Positions 21,521 to 34,300 of a stretch of DNA of 64,000 nt are shown here, piece by piece. The DNA is taken from the NCBI GenBank assembly GCA_001414345.1, contig LLCB01000033.1, positions 186,001 to 250,000 of the forward strand, read 5' to 3'. Within the stretch, counting starts at the first letter, position 1; each line of letters opens with the position of its first letter. The position numbers were made by a program, and so were the translations under genes. The notes below the pieces were generated by a model that was not told where the DNA came from, did not search any database, and saw only the letters and a program-made list of their open reading frames with translations. Source of the DNA: Hymenoscyphus infarciens (Eukaryota; Ascomycota; Leotiomycetes; Helotiales; Helotiaceae).

Positions 21521-21805
21521 TCAACAGCGTCAAGAGAGGCAGAAGCAGAAGCACCAGTGAATGGCGGTCGAGGTATGACGCGCTTCGGATATCTGCGTCG
21601 GCGCAAGTACGACGGTCGGTATGCGATGCCGCTGTGCAGAATTTGTCGGTGACGTATTTCGCGGTCGCAGACACAAGACAAGAAAAAGCTTCTCTCTCTC
21701 CTCCACTCGAGTACTAGTACTTGCAGGTGAGTAACGAGGACTGCTCGCAAGTCTCGATTCTTAGGCCGCGTGTGTACGAGGCCTGGAATGGGAAAGGAAT
21801 ATGCA

Positions 21806-21839
21806 GGTAGAGGTAGTGGTAGTGGTAGTGGTAGTGGTA
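21806..21839. repeat. AGTGGT microsatellite
   Basis: Five to six tandem six-base units of GGTAGT, the first as GGTAGA. Confidence 0.8.
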
Positions 21840-22090
21840 TCAGTGAAGGGATTGGACTCTGGAGTGTGTTAAGTTGATAATACCGGTTACAGGTACAGGT
21901 ACGATGCGGCTCCGTTAATGCTGGTGGTCGCGTTGCTTGCGGTGATCGAGGGAGAAAGTTGGGGAGAAGAAACAATGACGAAAGCACAGCGTCATATCTC
22001 TTTCGTTCCTGCCTCAGGCATGAATCAACGGCGTCAGAACCAACCAATCACCGCTCTCCAAAAGAGCTGATTCACTCGCACTAGATCCCA

Positions 22091-23299
22091 ATTGGGATTG
22101 GTGGCTGAACGCTTTGGGAAGATGCTTGGAAATCCATTTTTCTTCTTTGGCAACGCTCCAGCTGTTGCTGTCTCCTGTGATGGAGAAAGTGTTACACAGT
22201 ACGATACCAACTTATGCATCTTATCTTATCAAGGGATCTCTTTACTTTTTCCGGGTTTCTTCAACAAAATGATATCCTAACTTACCCTCACAGAAATATT
22301 CACTCGAGTCAGCCTGGTTTTCCCCAGGACTCTGCAGCTGAGGACTCGATCGGCCTTCAACTTTCCGATCCACACTTGACTTTTGGTTGACTAACAATCG
22401 CTGCTTCGCTCCGGCACCTGAATTATTACTAATATACTACTTGTAAGCCAGCGTGGTTCCTTCCCTGTTGGTAGTTCAATTGTTATCTTACCTGCCTAGC
22501 TCGCGCTGCGCTAGGAAAATAGCAACTATAAAATACCAAGCTGGAAACTTACCTTAGAGTTAATCATGTGATTGGTATCCTGATTGGATTATTCACACGT
22601 CTAGTACAAGAATGACCAAACTACTGATTCAGCTTCGTAGTAGGCATGAAAATTCTAACATGAACTACTCAAGTCTATCCGTTGGATTTCATAAGCAAGA
22701 GCAAGTGTCGAATTACTAAGAAACTCCTATTTAGATGGGTTATTTTTCTTCTAGTTGTAGTCTTTTTCTTACAAGCCTAGTCTACTAAGGATTGCGTAAA
22801 ATGGTTTAAAATAATGGAAATCTATCTTGGAACTAGGGAGAGTGCTGAGAATCTAGAGACTACTTGCTAAGGAAATCTAGAAGGAAACTTCCAGTCCAAG
22901 TCCAATTGTCTGAACTCTTCTGGATGTTAATTGTTCAAGCCTTCTGGGAGAATTGAATTTATTTTCTGGATCTTGGTGAAGGGTCAAGAGTAAAGGTCTT
23001 CTGTCGTTGACAAGGCGCGCAAACAAATGACCGAATATAAAGACAGATTGTGAAGAACTGATTGTGTTAAGCGTCTTTGAATACAAGCCTCCTTCTGAAA
23101 ACACTTGTGTGTGAACGCTCTGAAATCTGTCGTAAACTATTATATCTATTATCCACTAATAATTACACTCTCACTCTGTATTGTTCTAGGAGATTTGGTA
23201 GAATCGAGAGAAACTAGCACTGTGCGTACAGCCAAAGTGAAAGTGGGAATTCGTAGAGTGCTGCCGCTTCTCTTCCCTCCACTGCGCCCAAAATGATCC
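22091..23299. other. Gene-free stretch between the bZIP and GST-like genes
   Basis: A moderately AT-rich intergenic region. No frame with a recognisable domain, no tRNA and no clear repeat was found. The right end probably includes the 3' untranslated region of the GST-like gene. Confidence 0.5.
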
Positions 23300-24467
23300 T
23301 CAAAGCTTCGAGTTCTCACTACCTCCAACAGCCCTGACCCTAAACCCGTGTCTAGGAGCATGAACCCTCACCACCGTCCCCTTCCCATTGACCTTCTCAA
23401 TCACAATCTCCTCCACATCAAGTCTTACCAACTTTCCTCTGTCTTTACTTCCAAATCCCGAATCAATGGGCCAAACCTCGATTTCTTCTCCAATCTTCAA
23501 TCCAGTTGGATCCTCAATTTTACTGCTCTCTAGACTCTCCGCAAATTCAGAATTAGAAACAATTTCCAAGGCCTCAGGCCCCTTGATAGTTCTCGGTTTG
23601 CCAAGTTTCGCAGCCGCAGCTCGTTCAGCCTTCGAGAACCGGTCTATCCATGCAAAGACCTTGGGAAATTGTGTCGCAGATATATAGGAAGGGGGTAAAG
23701 CACCTTTGAGGTTTTTGAGCCAGTGGAACACCCAGATTGCTGTTTGTATCCGTTAGTACTCCCTCTCGTAACCCAAAAAAAGCGAAAAGTAGAAATAAAC
23801 AAACCTTCAATATCCCCCAGCCCCGGTCCCTCACCACCAAAAACCCACTCCCTCCCATCCCCAAACACCAATGCCTCAACCCTCTCAAAGGCGCCCCTCA
23901 TATCAACAAGCGCCTCCCCTCTCCCCCGTTCAATCCCCTCTCTACTCCAACTTCTTCCCGTATATTCCTCTCGATCCTTTTGAAACTTGCTATCTTTGAG
24001 TAACGGCATATCAGCAGGTATCAACTGCGAAGCTCTATTAAATAACCCCCCATCCACCGTCCAAGTCTCAAACATTTTCTCCGGTAGAGAGGAGTTGGGA
24101 GAGGAGAGTGCGGGGTGGGAGGAGGAAGGTGGGTAGAAGGATTGCAGTTTTGAGAGGATGAGGCGCGTGTCGTTGTAGATGTCTCGACCGATGGAAAGGA
24201 TGGGGATTCGTCGGTAGGTGGTGCCTATTGCTGAGATGTCTGGACGGGGCATGGTGGGGGGTTGGAGCTGCGGGGGTTAGTTGGGAGCTTGATAGAAAGG
24301 GCAGGGGGACATACGCATTGTGTGTAGGGGATTCGGCGGAGATTGAGGTACCATACTATTCTGGTTCTTGGTTAATTGAGGGTTTCGTTTGGAGGGGAGG
24401 GGAGTTACCTTCGGGCGTAGGGGGAGAAGCTGTAGTGGTATAGGATGATTTCCTGATTGGCTGCCAT
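23300..24467 (-). CDS. Glutathione S-transferase-like protein with C-terminal extension
   Basis: Four exons: 24409-24467, 24315-24360, 23805-24267 and 23300-23739. They use donors GTAACT, GTATGT and GTTTGT, and the frame closes exactly to 335 residues. The N-terminus is a thioredoxin-like GST domain: ILYHYSFSPYARRIVWYLNL with SPYARR as the active-site loop (a Ser in the place where many GSTs have Ser, Tyr or Cys), then the beta strand RIPILSIGRDIYNDTRLIL, in which the usual cis-Pro and ES/DS pair are modified. The helical C-domain includes AIWVFHWLKNLKG and FPKVFAWIDRF. A last part (about residues 265-330, PTGLKIGEEIEVWPIDSG then HAPRHGFRVR) is a beta-rich extension not found in standard GSTs but shared by a fungal GST-N family. 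Probably cytosolic. Substrate not predictable. The first short exons were chosen because they complete the GST N-terminus. Confidence 0.8.
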
Positions 24468-24830
24468 GGTGAGGAGCTTGCGAAGGGGATGTGGAAATAC
24501 GAAGGGCGAATAGGAAATTGAAAACAATCCTTATAGGTATGTAGTGGAGAGATAAAATACCTTGAGGTTTGTGCTTCTCCTGGTCTAGCTTTCCCCGGAT
24601 TAATGTGGAGGGCGGAGAACCTAGAGCTTACCTAGGCTCATGTGCCTCGGCAAGCGATGTTGGTGAGCTTGTCTCAAATCAATAAAGCTCAACTGTGCTG
24701 TCTTTCAAAAAAAGAGAACGCGACTTTTGGGAATTTCTCATCTTGGGGTCTAGCCCTTCTTCCCCTTTCTTCCTTCCGCCCTAACCCTAAAATGTGGAGC
24801 TCCAGTTGTGTTTGATGGAGCATAACATCC
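24468..24830. promoter_or_regulatory. Region between the FAD oxidase stop and the GST-like start
   Basis: Contains the promoter of the GST-like gene and the 3' flank of the FAD oxidase gene, both on the minus strand. Nothing else is visible. A CCCTAACCCTAAA string near 24,780 is an isolated telomere-like match and not an array. Confidence 0.5.
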
Positions 24831-26859
24831 TCACACTCTACACAGCCGACCTGTCTCGTCTTCCTCCCAAGACTCACTGCCAACACAAGTCGGACAATAG
24901 AACACACTCTCAGGGTCATACTTGGCCTTAGCAGCAACATGTTGCTCGAGATTCTCACCATAAAAGTCCTCCAGGAACTCCGGATCTTCGCCATCTGCTT
25001 CATTCATGTAGCAACCAGTATTTCGAGCGAGAGCCTTCATCGATCCAATATTTACATCAGTAATATCCCGATGAACTTCTGCTCTTGTCTCGGCATCAGC
25101 ATCAGCAGCATACCCACGAGACACAATATCGTGGAGATATGAAGTTCTCCATGCGGGATTGACTCCGGTATAAGGATCACTGGCATCTTTGAAAACTTGT
25201 CCTCCTGATACGAGGCAGAAGTTGCGTTGTGTGAATTGACCTGGACGACCGGCAGTGACATTGAGCATATCTTTCAGTTGAGGACTTGTCAAGGCAGCAC
25301 GATCAAACAGGCGAGAGCCAAAAGCACCATGTTGACCAACTGGTGCTTGTCCGGAGCGAGCATTGTAAAAGGTAGCGTAGTTTGGATACGTGTCGTAACT
25401 TGTTGACATGTAAAGCGATGTTCCATTGAAGGGAGACAACTTAGAGGCCACGGAATCCCATGTTTCCTGGAAGTACTCAACAGATTTGCCTATAACGGCA
25501 AAAGAGTGCTGATAACCCGTGGTATAAGGAAGCCCGGTAATGACTGGACCGAATGATTGGTAGGCCCAATTCCCATATCCACTTATATTTCTTTTGCTAA
25601 GGTCGGGGAATGATCTGTACAGGGTTTCGAGTGCTAACATGAAGTCAGGAATAAAATCTTCATGGAGTGGAGCGATGATAAAAGTTTGAGCGGAAATAGT
25701 GGTGGTCGGCCAGGTCTTGACGGTTGTGGAAATCACTACTCCATATGTGCCACCACCTCCTCCACGGATGGCTGTATACAGATCCGAGTTGTGGCAAGCA
25801 TTGGCTGTCAAGAGTGACCTATTTGCCTGTGAACTGTGAGTAAGCATCAAGAAAGCCTAGGTAGAAAGGTTGAACTAACGAGCACGATCTGCGCCTCCAA
25901 GATCTGATCGGCTCCCAGACCGAAATCGTGACTTGCTGGAGAATGACCACCTCCTTGAGCCCAGCCTCCGATGCAACCGACTGACTGGCTTCTGTCAGTT
26001 CAAATCGCAAAGTTAAATAGAGAAGAATAAGGCCTTACAGGATCTCCACCTCCAACAACTATCACATTGTTCTTTTCGGCTACAGCATAAGCGTCTTTCC
26101 AGACATAGCCACCACCGATCTTCAAAGCGCTTCCCGTCCAACCTGCATCCGTGCAGCCATCTGATGCGGTGTACTTATCCTGGAATGTAATTCCTTGTCG
26201 GAGATGGTGGATCCAGATTTCCAAACTTCCATACCCAGTTGATCTGCTCATTTTAGTTCCCGAATTTCATTCGGTAATACAAGAACACATACCTTCGCAG
26301 GGATTCATGGCCAGTGTTACGTATCACAAGTCTGATATTCCTCTCTTTTGCAAATCGAACTCCCGCGGCAACGTCCTCAGAAGTTGTAGCATTAATGGCA
26401 TATCGGGGTAAAGTACCAATTGAGCATGTCCCTGGAATTTCCCCAGCAGAAAAATTGACTGGTGGACACGCATCCTCTAGTGGGAAACCGAGAGCAACTG
26501 GACTCTCAGCAATAAAGTTCGAGTCTGTGAGCTGTGAAGCCAATGCAGCACAGGTCGCGTTGTCAAACTTGGGTCCTGGGTAGCAAGAAATAGCTGGCGG
26601 TGTATCGGCAATAAGCTTGCCAGAAATCGTCGTATTGAAATCGTCCCATGTTTCAATACTTGGCCAGCATTGGTCTGTTGGTGCCTATCAAACATCTCAT
26701 TACCCGGAGCTCTAAAAGCAAGCAATACTCAAATGATGAACTTACGCATTTGCAGCCATTGTTGTTGTAAATTCGGTTTATTGTCGAGATACCATCTTGA
26801 GCTTGTACAAACTGTAGGACAAATAATCCAACGAAATTAAAACCTCTAAAAAAGGTCAT
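24831..26859 (-). CDS. Secreted berberine-bridge-type FAD-linked oxidase
   Basis: Five exons: 26746-26859, 26293-26684, 26039-26243, 25880-25984 and 24831-25826, giving 603 residues in a closed frame. Residues 1-20 form a signal peptide (MTFFRGFNFVGLFVLQFVQA). The FAD-binding domain contains IRNTGHESLRRSTGYGSL, whose His (about 164) is the expected histidyl-FAD site. It also has VVGGGDPSVGCIGGWAQGGG then HSPASHDFGLGADQILE; in bicovalent members the second attachment Cys lies near here, but this copy has Ala-Ser, so single attachment is likely. The C-terminal BBE motif is present: CYMNEAD, LEDFYGENLEQHVAAKAKYD, VFYCPTCVGSE. Several NxT/NxS sites fit secretion. Such enzymes oxidise alcohols, sugars or secondary-metabolite intermediates. 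It is the last good gene before the AT-rich block, and no biosynthetic partners are seen. Confidence 0.88.
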
Positions 26860-27780
26860 AGCTGATGAAAGAAGACCAGATGATTAGCACAATGTGGAGT
26901 ACAACATAAAGATGAGAAAATCAGATCAAGCGGGTCACTGAGGGTGTAGAGGTATTCATATACACAGAGACAGTAAGCTGACAATCACTTTACATAATCC
27001 AAATCCAGCCTTGGCTTGGCTCTTCCGTAACAAGGTACTCTCCGACTACTCAAACACAATTTCTCGGCGAAATATTGTAATGACGGTGGAGGTTGGGTAA
27101 AATAAGGAGAAGTACGCAGATAAGCTTCTATTTGATGTCGAGATGTCAGCAGAGCACACCAATGATGAGCCTCTCTATCCAAGCCGAGTAAGACAGGTAA
27201 TAAATAGTTTCTCAATGCTTATACTTATCACCAAGGATTTTCCCGATCAAAGTCCTCGCCGCTGATCGCCGCTGATGTATCGAACTGACTTTCAATTCAT
27301 TTAATCTACCGTACTTGTTGGAAATACTCTCTAATTCGTTGATGATAGCGCGGGTAAATTTTTACTAACCCACTTTGATGATTTTGAAATATTGGAAGGC
27401 TTAAAGCTAACTTTTCCTTCTTAATTTGGAACTCACTAGACAGAAACTCGTATCCGAGTCTAGTCCTTCAGCTTCCAAAAATTCCTCCCTCGAGGTCAAG
27501 CCCTTGCCATTCCCACCTAGGCGCGAAAATCCATCTTCTGTTCCACAACGATTGTTCTGCCTACCACCCCCAGTCGCTCCATGCGCATTGGTTCTCGTCC
27601 CACTAATGGTACGTTCTTGAACGGTTCAGAATAAGGATCGGTAATTGGGAAGGTAAGTAGCGATAAGGTATACCCCGCCTTCTGCAATGAAAACGTAAGA
27701 AAGTTTAACGGATGTAAAAGTGAAGTCTTCTTGGTTGCCATCGCGGATGATTTGGAAGAAAGTAGCGAAGCGTATAGTCG
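26860..27780. other. Upstream flank of the FAD oxidase and edge of the AT-rich block
   Basis: The first part is the promoter of the oxidase gene. From about 27,420 to 27,740 some normal-composition sequence remains, with a 74-codon minus-strand frame (27,517-27,741) that could be the tip of a gene cut by the block, but it carries no known motif. At about 27,780 the composition changes abruptly to AT-rich. Confidence 0.45.
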
Positions 27781-29049
27781 AGGTGATTAAACCCCTTGAA
27801 AATGTAAGTAAAAATAGTAAGCAGAAATAGTAGTTAGAAACTCATATACTGCCCGTAGTAAATGTAATTACTAGTCTAATCTTGTCTCTTATAGAAAGTT
27901 AAAGTTTTAAGATATAAGAGAGAGGTAATGAAAGAATTATAATGTCGGTTAAGATGTTTAGAAAGCTCTACTATGTCTAGAATTCGTTGATATTAAAGTA
28001 ATAACTACGCGGGTGAGCAGCTAGTTCCTATAGATAAGTAAGAGAGGTGTATTAAATAAGATTTGTAATAGTTATAGAAATATACTATAAAGAAATGATT
28101 ATAACTAGAGTGTAATAGGAAAACCGCTTCCTCTTCGCTAAGAAGATTCTTAGATAAAGACCGAGGCTAGCGAGCCTTAGAAAAGTATAAGCTATAGTAT
28201 ATATTATAGGATTTAGGACCTGTAATTTGTAGTATAGCGTTAATATAGCTAGGTGGTTTTCGAAGACCTAGAGGATATAATAACTAATATAGTACTCTTT
28301 TACGAGAACTAGCGACAGTTAAATAAGAGTAGCTATTTAGAGAGATATTAGAACTTATCTACTTATATAGAGAATATAAAGGCATATATTAAATACTAAA
28401 GCTAGTAGTATAAAGATATTATCTAATCTAATATTACGAGATTTTAGATATATTATAATATATTATAAGCTAATAAATATAAATTCTAGTACTATAAAAG
28501 CTATTATAATATTTTAAAGAGTAAGGCCGACTATATACTCCGAGGTAGCTTGTTATACGAGAGTTATTAATATACTTTAGTTCTTAGAGAGTATTTAGAC
28601 TATTAAACTTAAATCTGAAAGTAGATAGTATATAAGTATATATAGTACTATATTATGTCTCTAGATTCGTATTATATAAGCGTTAAAACTTTCTATTAAG
28701 TAAGTAAATTATAATAGAATAGATCTACGTTACTAATATACTAACTTAAATCTAATCTTATAATACCTCTTAATATATATATATCTATATACGAACGTAT
28801 ATACGTAGTAGATAGTTTTAGAGTCTCTTAGAGCTTAATTACTTAGGAAAATAATATAGTATTAAAGACGTTACTTATATACTACTAATATAAAAACTCT
28901 AATCTCTTATATAAGTTTAAAGAAATATATTAACTATCTAAGTAGTTAAGTACGCGTGTTACTAGTACTTAGTAGGAAACTTCCGTTGGTTTTTACACTA
29001 TATTATCGTAATACTATAGGCTCTTATATAAATAGAACTAATATTAAAT
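27780..29049. other. Unidentified AT-rich sequence
   Basis: RIP-like composition and no recognisable protein relic on either strand. It lies between the block edge and the MITE-like element. Confidence 0.5.
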
Positions 29050-29553
29050 CTACTATAGATATACGGATTTAACTACTATCTTAGTCTTAAGAGAGCTAAG
29101 TTATAACGTTCTAACTACCTCTTCTAAGAGTTATTATATAACTCGTGTAATATTATAACTTAGCTCTACTATTAGTTAGCTCTCGCGAACGCGATTTATT
29201 AATATTCGCGTTTAAAATATTTTTAGATTATAAATATATATAAAACAAATAAATTAGCTTCTTTATAGAAATACTCTATTAACTACTAAAGATAAAGTAC
29301 TTTTAGTCTATTAACTACTAAAAGTACTATATATATATATTTATATAGTAAATAAGTTAGCTTTTACTTTATATTATATATATCAGCTCTAAAGATAATA
29401 AATAGTAATATTTATAAATCGTAGAAGCTAACTAATAGTAGAGCTAGTTATAACGTTACGCGATTTATATAGCTCTTAGAAGAGATAGTTATAACGTTAT
29501 AACTTAGCTCTCTTAAGACTCGGAGATTAGTTAAATCTATATATCTATAGTAG
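29050..29553. mobile_element. MITE-like element with long terminal inverted repeats
   Basis: About 130 bases at 29,050-29,180 (starting CTACTATAGATATA) are repeated in inverse complement at about 29,425-29,553 (ending CTATAGTAG). Shared blocks include TCTTAAGAGAGCTAAGTTAT and TAGCTCTACTATTAGTTAGC. The 250-base middle has no coding frame. Differences between the arms are mostly C/T or G/A. A short non-autonomous DNA transposon best fits; a fold-back repeat is the alternative. Confidence 0.65.
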
Positions 29554-29775
29554 TTGAATCTTAGTAATAAAACTAATAGTATTTATCTATAGAAGATTAA
29601 AGATCTTCTACTTTATATTAGATAGTATACGATAGCTATAAATCGATAGAAGTCTAGAGTCTTAAGTTACTAGTTAATAGAGAATTAAATCTAGAAACTA
29701 TTATATAGATTTAATAGAGTTATTAGTATATTATAGATTATAGAAGACTAGCTTCTTAGAGTCTTAATAGAATAG

Positions 29776-30151
29776 TATAATAGCATATTATACTAATTTA
29801 CTAGTATTCGTAAAACTGCTGATACTTCTAATACCTTAGAGCTAAGATTTACGATTAATCTAATACTTATATCATAGAAGATACTAAAGATATTAAGGTT
29901 TAAATATTATATACTTAGCTTTAAAGCTCTTATTTCTTAGTACTAGCTATATTAGACATAGCTTAGTTATTATTATTATTAAGACTTAGTAGTTTCTAAT
30001 CTCTTATATATAGATGTTTATACTTAGTATAGAAGAGAGATAGTTTTTCCTTTTCTTCTATATTAGAAGCCTAGTATTTACGTATATTATTCTATCTTAA
30101 ACGTACTCTTATATATCTCTTTAGTAGTAGTATATATTTTATACTATTATA
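29776..30151 (+). repeat. 5' LTR of Gypsy element 1
   Basis: 376 bases, bounded by TATAATAG and ATACTATTATA (most likely TG...CA before RIP). It matches the copies at 42,951-43,331 (same strand), 46,625-46,998 (inverted) and 47,001-47,228 (truncated). A shared internal marker is ATATATAGATGTTTATACTT. Confidence 0.75.
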
Positions 30152-31364
30152 TAAAAAGGAAAAACTCTTCTTTACTAATAATAGTCTTAATAATATCTCT
30201 TTTAAGCTTATTATTACTTTTTATTTTAAATTCGATTTAGTCTAGATTTAGACTATTATAATAATATTCTTAAATAGCTAGGATTCTAGAGATCTCTTAG
30301 ATAGCTAGTAATATTAAGATTTAGTATTAGTTATAGATAGCTAGTAAAAGCGTATATATACGTTATAAGATTTAAATATACTAAGTATTAAGAATCCTAA
30401 TAACTCTCTTAGTATAGAGACGACTATATACGATTTAGATAGTTAATATATAATAGTTATCTAGAAAACTTTTAAATCGACCTCTTTACTTCTCTTAATT
30501 AATATTTTAATATATTAGAATTAGAAGCGACTCTAGGTCTCTTCTAAGCTCTAGTTCCTAGTATAGAGCCTCTTATTAGAGAAGATAGTTAAGTACTTAC
30601 TAAAAAGTCTCTAACTTATATTTATATACTTAAGAATAATAAAAAGTTATAGAATAATAAAGATAAAGATATAGCTCTTAGAAGCTAGAGAGACTAATAA
30701 GACCTTATAAATATAGATAAGATATAAGATATAATATAAGCTATAGAGGCTAAAGACTAAGAAAAAGAAGAGAGGATTCTATAATAAGATAACTAAATTA
30801 AATAATTAGTAGACTTAGTATAATAAATTAATAAATACTTATTAAGTAATAATTAAAGTCTAAGTTCTTACTAACTAAATTAAACTCTTTCTTTATACTC
30901 TTCTATTATTCTAGACTATTATTAAATATATAACTCTATTTTTAATACTCTTTTCTTATAATATTTATAATAATCTATCTTTTAATTATAAGCTAAAACT
31001 CTACTAAAAGCTTAATAATCTATTAAAAGTAAAATTATAAAGAAAATTAAACTTTTAAATAATAGTATTTTATTACTTATAAGTAATAGAAGATATCTAT
31101 ATATAATAGACTCTAAGTAAATATTAACTATTATTATATACTTAAAACTTATAAAGCTCTTATTTAGAGAATAATTATAAAACTTACTAAGAACTACTTA
31201 GAGCTCTAATATAAGTTAGATATAAGTAATATAGCTTTTAAAGATTAATAAGATATAATAAAACTTCTTAATTTATACTTTTTAACTAGTTATAAGAAAG
31301 AGAATACTTAGAATAAATTTTAAGTCTTATAAATAAGTAGAAAGAGTTATATAAGAGAAACCTT

Positions 31365-34300
31365 CATAATACACCTTTTTTTAGAGACTAAATTTTTTGG
31401 TCTAAAACGTCTAATCTTACTTATACTTGATTAAGAAGCGAAATTCCTTCTATAGAGTCCCTTCTAAGAAGCCCTCCGTCCTCGTCTATACCTCTAGGAA
31501 GAGGGATAAGGAGAGAGGAGGTTTACTTAATTTCCTTTATTATAGCTATCTAATAACGCTTTATCTCTAAGACTTCTAGGTCTCTTAAATAAAGTACTAT
31601 AGCCTAAACCTTCTTTAGAGATATTAGAGAAGCTATAAACTACTATTTAAATACTATCTTTAATAGTACTCTCTTAGATCTCTTACCTCTTCTTTAAACC
31701 TTCTATACTTAGGTTACTAACCTTAGCCTCTCCTACTATAAGGTATATACTAAAGAGACCTTACCTCTTCTTCTCTTAGCTTATAGTACTTACTTAGAGT
31801 ATAAGAATACTACTATACTCTCTCTAACCCTTCCCTCCTTTTTAAATACTATAAGAAAAATTTCTTATATATAGACTACTAAGAATACCTTATTATCTAA
31901 AAAGATACCTTAAACTACTAAGTCTTTAAAGAAGATAATAATAACTATAATAACCCTACTCTACTCTTTCTCTTCTATTTAGAAGAATAAGAATAAGAGA
32001 CCTAGACTCTTTATCTAAATCCTATCTAACTCTTTAGATAAAGTCTACTCTACCTATACTATTTTCCTAATACTTTATAACCTAGGAATTAGATATAAAG
32101 ACCTAGTATATAAGATACTCTTAGTTAATTCTAGCTTTACTATTATCTCTAAAGACGAAGAAGCTTTATAATCTCTTCTAATAAAGAAAGCTAGTATATA
32201 AACTCTTTTTAGCACTACTAGAATAGAGCTTCTATAAGACTAGACGGCTTTCTATATTTTAGGTATCTCTTAGAAGATAGATTACTTAAGTAGAAGTAAT
32301 TTAATTAACTCTAGCCCTTACTACTTCTAAAGTAGTAACGTTAGTAATTAAGGAACGAATTAGAGCTAACTCTATAAGAGTTTATATAACCGCTAGCTCT
32401 CTCTTAAATAACCTATTCTATACTACTTAGGTAGCCTTCTTTAAAGAAGAGAACGTAAGAGGCCTCTCTACTATCTTAAACATAACCTTAATTCTAGGTA
32501 GTAGAGTCTACTTAAAGCGCCTTCTAAAGAAGTCTACTATAATTCAGTACTTAAAGTACTAGTAATAGTATAATACCTAGAATTATAATAAAAGCTAATA
32601 ATACTACCTCTATAGTAGTATAAAATACTTAGAAGACTTCTATTCTTAGTATATTAAGTACTCTTAATATAAATTAAAGTACTTATACTATAGTAGTCTT
32701 TATATCTTAGATAATATTATATATTAACTCTAGCTAAAAGCTACTAGACCTCTACCTTTAATAGAGAATATAAGATCTATTTAATAAGTATACTCTAAGT
32801 AATAACTAAGAAAAGAGGACAATTCGCCTTATAGCTTTATAGATATAGAAATAGACTATTCTACTATCTCTTCTCCTTCTCTAAACCCTTAGTTAAGTAA
32901 GAAGGCTATCCTAAACACCTCCTCTTCTCTACCTCTATACTCTATCTCTTAACCTAAAAGCTCTAACACCTACCTTAATCTCCCCCTTCTATAAGTAGGT
33001 AAAGACCTCCTAAATAACACTATCTCTAAGTCTTATAAATTAATATATATAAGTCTAATAAGTACTAAGAACTAGCTCTCTAACTTATATACTCTAGATA
33101 AGTAGATATAGTTCTTATATAAGAACTATATATTTACTAAAGAGAGATTAACTATTAGATTATAAGACACTACCTAAACTATACCTACTTTTTACCTATT
33201 TATAACTAGAATAAGAATCTCTCTTAAATACTTACTTTTATATAAAAAGGGGTAGACATCCTCTTAAGCTAATAATTGCTAATTATACTCTTACTTAATT
33301 ACTAAGACCTTATTTATATTAAGATCACGCTCTCTTAAGGCCTCTCGCTATATATCCTTAACGTATATAATACTCTTCTAGGCGCTAAGAGCGCTAAGAA
33401 GGCTATTAACCTCGTCCTTAACTTAGAATACATCTATACTACGAATACTCTTATAGCTAGAGACTTAAATTTAAAGAGCTAGCTCTAGTAACTAGACTTC
33501 CTTAGCTAAGAAAGCATATAGTCCTCCTTACTTATTAGCTAGGTAGAGGATAGAGGGCTATAACTTTCTACCTCTCTTAGAATATAAATATATAACCTTA
33601 GTAATACTCTTAACCTTACCTTTTACTTTAGTAACCTCTTCTAAAGAGGAGCCTCTACTAAGGTAGACCTCTCTTTTAAATATAGCTTAGATTACTTCTT
33701 ACTTCTTACTTAGCTCTTATATATAAGAAATCTAATAGAGAAGGACCTACTTTTAAAGCTTAGTACTCTTAATACTAAAACCTTTAAGATAACTCTTTAA
33801 AGTAAGCTTAAAATATAATAGCTATTTAAACTTATAGAGTAACTAAACACCGATTCGCTAGAGGCTCTAGTAGGATTTATTACTAAAAGTATATATAATA
33901 TATACCTTTATAGTACTAAGTAAGGACTCGGTTATAGATTCAGACACCCCTAGTAGAATAAGAAGTACTAGGTAGTAGCTACCGAGGCTAGGTAAGTATA
34001 AAGACGTAGAATAAACCTACGAGCCTTAAAGTCTTTTTATAAGAGTCTAAGATAAGAGATCTAGAAAGTAAAGAGGGAACACTTCTATAGTCTAATTAAT
34101 AAGGTAATAAGAAGTAAAGACGTTTTTAAGATTTATAAATAATACTAGAGTACTAGGGTCTATAAGTCCCTACTCTTAAGAGACTTAGTAAGCTAATTAG
34201 GCTTTACTACTTAAGAAAAGTAAAAGATCTTAGTATAAGAGCTACTTATAAATAAGGCTAAGGTTAAGGATATTCTATTTAATACTCTAACTACTACTTC

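Larger units (their letters stand above)
20783..22090. promoter_or_regulatory. Microsatellite-rich upstream region of the bZIP gene
   Basis: This lies upstream of the bZIP gene and probably contains its promoter and a long 5' leader. Simple repeats crowd it: GTGTGTG-type at 20,892-20,921, GGGCGT at 21,026-21,073, AGAGC at 21,359-21,425, CTG at 21,493-21,520 and AGTGGT at 21,806-21,839. Several short frames are created by these repeats and are not credible genes. Confidence 0.55.

Noticed and set aside
21014..22047. Several frames of 100-190 codons in the microsatellite region
   Set aside because: They are made by simple repeats (poly-Gly/Val, Ala/Glu, Leu) on both strands and lack motifs.
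24778..24792. Telomere-like CCCTAACCCTAA
   Set aside because: Only two units next to ordinary genes; not an array and probably chance.
27517..27741. 74-codon minus-strand frame at the block edge
   Set aside because: No motif; could be a truncated gene tip but there is not enough evidence to call it.
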